64,000 nt of DNA, from contig NTJG01000013.1 of the NCBI GenBank assembly GCA_002324875.1, positions 1 to 64,000 on the forward strand, given 5' to 3'. Below, piece by piece: positions 59,290 to 64,000 of the stretch. Source of the stretch: Lysobacteraceae bacterium NML93-0793. Its GTDB lineage: Bacteria; Pseudomonadota; Gammaproteobacteria; Xanthomonadales; Xanthomonadaceae. Made by a program: the position numbers and the translations under genes. The stretch's first letter is position 1. Every line of letters starts with the position of its first letter. A model generated the notes under the pieces. That model had not been told where the DNA came from, made no database searches, and saw only the letters and a list, made by a program, of their open reading frames with translations.

Positions 59290-60402
59290 ATGCCCACCCT
59301 GTTCGAACCCCTGACCGCTGGCGCGATACCGCTCGCCAATCGCGTCGTGATGGCACCGCTCACGCGCAACCGCTCTCCGGACGCGATTCCCCAGCCGCGC
59401 ACGGCGCTGTACTACGCGCAGCGCGCGTCCGCCGGCCTCATCGTCACCGAGGCGACCGCGATCAGCCATCAGGGTCAGGGCTACGCCGACGTGCCCGGCC
59501 TGTATGCGCCGGAGCAGCTCGAAGGCTGGCGCCGGGTGACCGACGCGGTGCATGCCGAAGGCGGCCGCATCGTGGTGCAGCTCTGGCATGTCGGGCGGAT
59601 CTCGCATACCTCGCTGCAGCCGGACGGTCAGGCGCCGGTGGCGCCGTCGGCGATCCGCGCCGCGAGCAAGACCTTCATCCACAACGCCGACGGCCAGGGC
59701 GAGTTCGTCGATACGTCCACGCCCCGCGCGCTCGAGCTGGACGAACTGCCGGGCATCGTCGACGACTACCGGCGCGCCGCGCGCGCGGCGATCGAGGCCG
59801 GCTTCGACGGCGTCGAAGTGCATGCCGCCAACGGCTACCTGATCGACCAGTTCCTGCGCGCGGGCAGCAACCATCGCACCGATGCCTACGGCGTGTCGAT
59901 CGAGAATCGCGCACGCTTCCTCGGCGAGGTCATGCGCGCGGTGGTGGACGAGATCGGCGGTGACCGCACCGGCATCCGCCTGTCGCCGGTCACCCCGGCC
60001 AACGATGCGCACGACGACGCGCCGCAGCCGCTGTTCACCCATGTGGTCGAACGTCTCGCGCCGCTCGGCCTCGCCTTCGTGCACGTCATCGAAGGCGCCA
60101 CCGGCGGCGACCGCCAGTACAGCCAGGGCGAGGCGCCGTTCGATTACCCCGCGCTCAAGGCGGCCTACGCGGCCGCGGGCGGCCGCGGTGCGTGGATCGC
60201 CAACAACGACTACGGCAAGGTGGATGCGGAAGCGGCCGTCGCCTCCGGCCACGCGGATGCGGTGGCCTTCGGCCGTCCGTTCATCGCCAACCCGGATCTC
60301 GTGCGGCGCCTGCGCGAAGATGCACCGCTGAACCCGCCGGACCCGTCGACGTTCTACGGTGGCGGTGACCGCGGCTACACCGACTACCCCACGCTCGACT
60401 GA
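59290..60402 (+). CDS. nemA: Old Yellow Enzyme, N-ethylmaleimide reductase type
   Basis: A 370-residue FMN-dependent ene-reductase. The substrate-binding and catalytic blocks are present: VVMAPLTRNRSP, QLWHVGRISH, VEVHAANGYLIDQFLRAGSNHRTD with the active-site His-Asn pair and proton-donor Tyr, and FGRPFIANPDL at the C-terminal phosphate-binding region. It reduces activated C=C bonds and electrophiles such as N-ethylmaleimide or nitro compounds with NADPH. ATG 59290 follows tgaaggagcc. It has no recognisable NemR-like regulator beside it. Confidence 0.94.
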   Translation: MPTLFEPLTAGAIPLANRVVMAPLTRNRSPDAIPQPRTALYYAQRASAGLIVTEATAISHQGQGYADVPGLYAPEQLEGWRRVTDAVHAEGGRIVVQLWHVGRISHTSLQPDGQAPVAPSAIRAASKTFIHNADGQGEFVDTSTPRALELDELPGIVDDYRRAARAAIEAGFDGVEVHAANGYLIDQFLRAGSNHRTDAYGVSIENRARFLGEVMRAVVDEIGGDRTGIRLSPVTPANDAHDDAPQPLFTHVVERLAPLGLAFVHVIEGATGGDRQYSQGEAPFDYPALKAAYAAAGGRGAWIANNDYGKVDAEAAVASGHADAVAFGRPFIANPDLVRRLREDAPLNPPDPSTFYGGGDRGYTDYPTLD

Positions 60403-60432
60403 CGCCGGGCGACGGTGCGCGCGTGCGCGCCG

Positions 60433-60807
60433 TCAGCGCGGGCGCGGCACCGGGTCGGTGCGGAAGGTCTCGCCGGTGGCGGGATCGACCGCGCGGCCCG
60501 GCACCACTTCGCGCGCGCCCGGAATCACCCGCCCCTGCGCGTCACGTACCCGGGCGGGCGGCGCCGGCATCGACATCGGCGCCGTCGCCGGCTGCGTGGT
60601 GCGTGCGGGACCTGTCTGCGGCACCGGTGCCGGCTGGCGCACGCGTTGCGTGGGTGTGGCCGGCACGGCCGCGGGTGCGGGCGTGCTCGACGGCACGGCC
60701 GCCGGATCCGGCGCGGGCTGCGGACGCTGCAACTGCTGCGCGGCGACCGGACCGGCTGCCAGGGCGAGCGCCAGCGGTGCGACGAACGCGATCGGTGCGC
60801 GGCTCAT
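60433..60807 (-). CDS. Exported Pro/Ala-rich protein
   Basis: A 124-residue protein with a signal peptide (MSRAPIAFVAPLALALAAGPVAAQ) and a mature part of about 100 residues, rich in Pro, Ala, Gln and Thr. It ends in a tidy segment RVRDAQGRVIPGAREVVPGRAVDPATGETF that may fold. No catalytic motif is seen. It is convergent with the OYE gene. A periplasmic structural or binding role is only a guess. Confidence 0.65.
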   Translation of the reverse strand: MSRAPIAFVAPLALALAAGPVAAQQLQRPQPAPDPAAVPSSTPAPAAVPATPTQRVRQPAPVPQTGPARTTQPATAPMSMPAPPARVRDAQGRVIPGAREVVPGRAVDPATGETFRTDPVPRPR

Positions 60808-60950
60808 GTGAACTCCGGACGGCCAACGGGGCTTTCGACCCTAGGCCCGGCGTGATGCATGCCGGATGAAGTGCGGGGTTGGCGTGGCCGTTCCGGCCGC
60901 GCAGGCGGGCGTGCCTGACCGCCACCGGGCAGGCGCGCGCCCGCGCGGGG

Positions 60951-61313
60951 TCAGTCGACGCAGAGCGTCATCGCCACGCCGTCGCGCACACGCTGCTGGC
61001 AACCGAAGGGATTGGTGTCCACGCTGCAGGCGCCGCCCGTCTCGGCGCCGTCCGTCGTGCCCTCGGGCGCGATGCACTGGCCCTCGCACTGCTGGCTGTC
61101 GCTGCAGGCCTTGCCGGCATCGGTCGTCTGGCGCAGGCACTGCTTGACCGGCGCGCGGCCGAGCTGGGTCCACTCGCCGCCGACGCGCATGCAGTCGGCC
61201 TCGTGGGTGACCGTGGCCATGTCCGGCCCACCCTGGGTGGCGGGGCGCTCGGCTGGCGCCGCACAGGCCACCAGCGTGGCGGCGAGGAGCAGCGGAAGAA
61301 TGCGCTTGAACAT
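60951..61313 (-). CDS. Small Cys-rich lipoprotein
   Basis: A 120-residue predicted lipoprotein: signal MFKRILPLLLAATLVAC with lipobox LVAC (Cys17). Eight further cysteines follow (EADC, KQC, KAC, QQC, GQC, GAC, FGC and LC), which would form up to four disulfides in the periplasm. Ahead of them lies TVTHEADCMRVGGEW, a pattern shared with small secreted Cys-rich proteins of proteobacteria. The start ATG 61313 is chosen for the signal. The function is unknown. Confidence 0.75.
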   Translation of the reverse strand: MFKRILPLLLAATLVACAAPAERPATQGGPDMATVTHEADCMRVGGEWTQLGRAPVKQCLRQTTDAGKACSDSQQCEGQCIAPEGTTDGAETGGACSVDTNPFGCQQRVRDGVAMTLCVD

Positions 61314-61490
61314 GGGGAGCGTCCGGACGGAAGGGAGCGCGAGCATAGCGGCGACCGCGTGAAACCCCGGCACCTCGGTACCTGGCGCCGGGCCGGCGAA
61401 GCGCGTGATGCGCGTCTACACACCGCCTCGCACGCGCGTGCCTACCATGCACGCGCGCCACGCCCGCCACCCCCGCTTCCGGACCCGTCC

Positions 61491-62588
61491 ATGCTCAATC
61501 TGCTGCTGTTCCTCGCCGGCCTTGCTGCCCTGATCGGTGGCGCCGAACTCCTCGTCCGCGGGGCCTCGCGGCTCGCGCTCTCGTTCGGCATCTCGCCGCT
61601 GGTGGTCGGCCTGACCATCGTCGCCTTCGGCACCAGCGCGCCCGAGATGGCGATCTCCGCCGGCGCCGTGCTCGGCGGCCAGACCGGCCTGGCGGTCGGC
61701 AACGTGGTCGGCAGCAACATCTTCAACGTGCTGTTCGTCCTCGGCATCAGCGCCCTGATCGCGCCGCTCGTGGTGCACCGCCAGATCATCCGCCAGGAGG
61801 TGCCCATCCTCATCGGCGCGTCCTTGCTGCTGGTGGTGCTGAGCCTCGACGGCCGGCTGACGCTGTTCGAAGGCGCACTGCTGCTGGCGCTGGTCTTCGC
61901 CTACACGGTGTTTCTCGTGGTGCAGTCGCGGCGCGAGACCAGCGCCGCCGCCGATGGCGCGCCTGCAGAGGGATCGGAGGATGATGTCCCCACGGCGAGC
62001 GGCTGGATGGCGCGGTTGCCGGTGCAGCTGGCGCTGATCGTCGTCGGCCTCGGCCTGCTGGTCGTGGGTTCCAACTGGCTGGTCACCGCGGCGGTCGCCT
62101 TCGCCGAAGCCCTCGGCGTGAGTGACGTGATCATCGGCCTGACCATCGTCGCCGCCGGCACGTCGATGCCGGAGGTGGCGACCTCGATCGCCGCGGCGAT
62201 CAAGGGCGAGCGCGACATCGCGGTCGGCAACGCGATCGGCAGCAGTACCTTCAACATCTTCGGCTGCCTGGGCCTGTCGGGCGTGCTGGCCGGCAGCGCC
62301 GGGCTGGTGGTGCCGGGTCCGGTGCTGGCGTTCGATCTGTGGGTGATGCTGGCCGTCGCGCTGGCCTGCCTGCCGATCTTCCTGACCGGGCGCGAGATCG
62401 CACGCTGGGAAGGCGCGGTGTTTCTGGCCTACTACGTCGCCTACGTCGCCTATCTGATCCTGGCCGCACAGTCGCACGACGCCCTGCCCGCGTTCTCCGG
62501 CGTGATGATGAGCTTCGTGCTGCCGCTGACGGTGATCACGCTGGTGGTCGTGCTGATCCGCCGCCCGGCCGGCACGCCGGCGCACTGA
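61491..62588 (+). CDS. Calcium/sodium antiporter (CaCA family)
   Basis: A 365-residue inner-membrane antiporter of the YrbG type. The two inverted alpha-repeats are clear: VAFGTSAPEMAIS with GNVVGSNIFNVLF in the first, and VAAGTSMPEVATSI with GNAIGSSTFNIFG in the second. The paired Glu residues bind Ca2+ and Na+. Between them lies an acidic loop (EGSEDD). About ten helices are predicted. It would extrude Ca2+ in exchange for Na+ or H+. It is a single gene, divergent from the Cys-rich lipoprotein. Confidence 0.94.
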   Translation: MLNLLLFLAGLAALIGGAELLVRGASRLALSFGISPLVVGLTIVAFGTSAPEMAISAGAVLGGQTGLAVGNVVGSNIFNVLFVLGISALIAPLVVHRQIIRQEVPILIGASLLLVVLSLDGRLTLFEGALLLALVFAYTVFLVVQSRRETSAAADGAPAEGSEDDVPTASGWMARLPVQLALIVVGLGLLVVGSNWLVTAAVAFAEALGVSDVIIGLTIVAAGTSMPEVATSIAAAIKGERDIAVGNAIGSSTFNIFGCLGLSGVLAGSAGLVVPGPVLAFDLWVMLAVALACLPIFLTGREIARWEGAVFLAYYVAYVAYLILAAQSHDALPAFSGVMMSFVLPLTVITLVVVLIRRPAGTPAH

Positions 62589-62648
62589 TCGGCATCGACG
62601 GGACGCGGCGCGCGGCCAGCGGCCCGTCCCCGCGATTCCGGCGCCCGG

Positions 62649-63686
62649 CTAGCGCGCCGGAGCCGGGCCTGCGATCCGCAGGCGCACGCGCGCCAGCATG
62701 GCGCCCGACGTCATGTACAGCGTGCGTCCGTCGTCGCCGAACGCCGCGTTCGCGATCGGGCCGCCGGTTTCGATGCGCCCGAGCCGCGTGCCGTCGGGTG
62801 CGAACACCAGCACGCCGCCCGGTCCGGTCGCGAACAGCGTGCCGTCCGCCGCGACGGCCAGACCGTCGGGCAGGCCCGGCGCATCGTCACCGACCAGATC
62901 GCCGGCATCGGCGAACACGCGTCGCGCCGTCACCGCGCCGACGGCGTCCAGGGTGTAGGCCATCCAGATCGCGCGCTCGGGATCGGAATTGGCGACGTAC
63001 AGCGTGCGCTCGTCCGGCGACAGGGCGATGCCGTTGGGCCGCGTCAGGCCATCGTCGAGCAGATGTACGCGGCCGTCGGTATCGAGCCGGTAGACACCGT
63101 TGAAGGCCAGTTCCTTGACCGGTGAATCGTCGAGATCCTTGAGCCCGTATGGCGGATCGGTGAAGAAGATCGCGCCGTCGCTGCGGCGTACGAGGTCGTT
63201 GGGGCTGTTGAAGCGGCGGCCGTTGAAGTCGCGCGCCAGCGTCGTCTTGCGCTTCGTCGCCAGGTCCAGCCGCTCGATGCTGCGGCTGCCGGAATCGGCC
63301 ATCAGCACCGTGCCCGCGGATTCGACGGACAGGCCGTTGGCGCCTGCTTCGCGTAGTGCCTCGGTATCGCTGCCCGCGTAGCCGGAGGGCTCGAGAAACA
63401 CCGAGAGCCCCTCCGATTCGGACCAGCGATGAAGGCGGTTTTCCGGCACATCGGTGAACAGCAGATACCCGCCGTCGGCCACCCACGCCGGGCCCTCGGC
63501 CCAGGTGAAGCCTTCGGCCAGCCGCTCGACGCGCGCGTCGGGCGCCACCACCGCGTCGAACGCGGGCGCGTAGCGGGTCACGCCGCCCACCGCGGGATGG
63601 CCGGGCGCGGAGCCGGCCGACGATGCGCAGCCACCCAGCGCGGCCATCAACGGAAACGCGAGCAACGACGTGGCAAGACGGGGCAT
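62649..63686 (-). CDS. SMP-30/gluconolactonase-like lipoprotein
   Basis: A 345-residue predicted lipoprotein (MAALGGC, lipobox Cys20) with a six-bladed beta-propeller of the SMP-30/gluconolactonase/LRE family: FTWAEGPAWV (metal Glu), FNSPNDLVRRSDG (Asn), NGIALSPDERTLYVAN (Asn), and DGLAVAADG with Asp. All four metal-ligand positions are occupied, so lactonase-type activity is possible in the periplasm or at the envelope. aggaggt 4-10 nt before the ATG is an ideal ribosome-binding site. It is downstream of the partial MFS gene on the same strand. Confidence 0.9.
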   Translation of the reverse strand: MPRLATSLLAFPLMAALGGCASSAGSAPGHPAVGGVTRYAPAFDAVVAPDARVERLAEGFTWAEGPAWVADGGYLLFTDVPENRLHRWSESEGLSVFLEPSGYAGSDTEALREAGANGLSVESAGTVLMADSGSRSIERLDLATKRKTTLARDFNGRRFNSPNDLVRRSDGAIFFTDPPYGLKDLDDSPVKELAFNGVYRLDTDGRVHLLDDGLTRPNGIALSPDERTLYVANSDPERAIWMAYTLDAVGAVTARRVFADAGDLVGDDAPGLPDGLAVAADGTLFATGPGGVLVFAPDGTRLGRIETGGPIANAAFGDDGRTLYMTSGAMLARVRLRIAGPAPAR

Positions 63687-63767
63687 CTGGACCTCCTGGT
63701 CATCGGCAAGGCCCTCACCCTACCGCGCGGCCAGCCGCCGCGCAGTGGAACTTTGCACCGGCTGCGC

Positions 63768-64000
63768 TCAGCGCCTCGCCCGTATGCGCCCCCGCATCGC
63801 GGCTTCGTTGTCCAGCCAGTTGCTGTCCTTGTTCTTCAGGAAGAACACGTAGACCACCAGCGACACCGCGATGATCGCCGTGGCATACACGGCGAACGCG
63901 ATCACCTGGTCCGACTTCAGCGCCGCCTGGTACAGCAGCGGCGCAGTGCCGCCGAATGCCGAGTTCGCGAGCGCGTAGCCCAGGCCCACGCCCAGCGCGC
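63768..64000 (-). CDS. MFS transporter, C-terminal part (cut by the window end)
   Basis: The last 77 or so codons of a gene that enters from the right edge. LGYALANSAFGGTAPLLYQAALKS and the following helix VYATAIIAVSLVVYVFFLKN are the final two membrane segments typical of the ShiA/ProP/KgtP metabolite:H+ symporters. The tail NKDSNWLDNEAAMRGRIRARR is cytoplasmic. The N-terminus, true start and substrate are outside the window. The SMP-30 lipoprotein gene follows 81 nt later on the same strand and may be linked. Confidence 0.8.
   Translation of the reverse strand, partial: ALGVGLGYALANSAFGGTAPLLYQAALKSDQVIAFAVYATAIIAVSLVVYVFFLKNKDSNWLDNEAAMRGRIRARR

Overview
The window is high-GC gammaproteobacterial DNA that reads as a member of the Xanthomonadaceae/Lysobacteraceae (Lysobacter, Luteimonas or close kin). 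The grounds are three large TonB-dependent receptors, a type IV minor-pilin operon in the order fimT-pilV-pilW-pilX-pilY1-pilE, a REP-like inverted repeat ending in TCCTAC, and a tandem GGGGATT-type intergenic repeat. No insertion sequence, phage gene, CRISPR array or rRNA was seen. Genes are dense, and many overlap by ATGA or GTGA.

Layout. 0.2-12 kb: maltodextrin/starch use. A secreted alpha-amylase and a sugar MFS transporter diverge from an alpha-glucosidase and a pullulanase. A TonB receptor follows, with an MpaB-type gene inserted on the other strand. The receptor and the transporter share a 16-nt operator-containing block, a -10-like TACCAT at nearly the same spacing, and an identical 14-nt GGA-rich leader, so they probably form one regulon. 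12.5-15.7 kb: tRNA-Val, uvrB, a lone pseudopilin and tRNA-Asn. 15.7-22.7 kb: the minor pilin/PilY1 operon. 22.8-27.6 kb: ppnN and an Oar-like TonB receptor. 27.8-32.8 kb: a glutaredoxin-SDR-MarC operon, then an iron/manganese SOD homologue and an EAL plus HD-GYP pair. The SDR, SOD and HD-GYP proteins have all lost residues normally required for catalysis. 33-38.3 kb: an NTP/NDP-type transporter, an EamA exporter, a GAF-GGDEF cyclase, an S4 RNA-binding protein beside a perfect 30-bp palindrome, a DUF4019-like protein and LemA.

38.7-42.2 kb: soxR diverges from a quinone oxidoreductase across a textbook SoxR box, and an ABC exporter follows. 42.3-46.9 kb: a lipoprotein with a ClpP-like segment, an alpha/beta hydrolase interrupted by one in-frame amber codon, a lipoprotein carrying a methyltransferase fold, and an APC permease. 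47.2-50.5 kb: a helicase-exonuclease pair matching MrfA-MrfB. 50.7-55.6 kb: a DJ-1/PfpI protein, a MAPEG protein, a small unknown and a third TonB receptor. 55.7-64 kb: small membrane and DUF proteins, a glycine-zipper protein, MgtC, an Old Yellow Enzyme, two small exported proteins, a CaCA antiporter, an SMP-30 lipoprotein and the 3' end of an MFS gene running off the window.

The most unusual signals are the SOD homologue that lacks two of four metal ligands, next to a triad-less SDR; the shared operator and leader of the maltodextrin genes; two perfect palindromes of 30 and 26 bp; and the putative exported methyltransferase fold. No clearly new multi-gene system could be demonstrated from the sequence alone.
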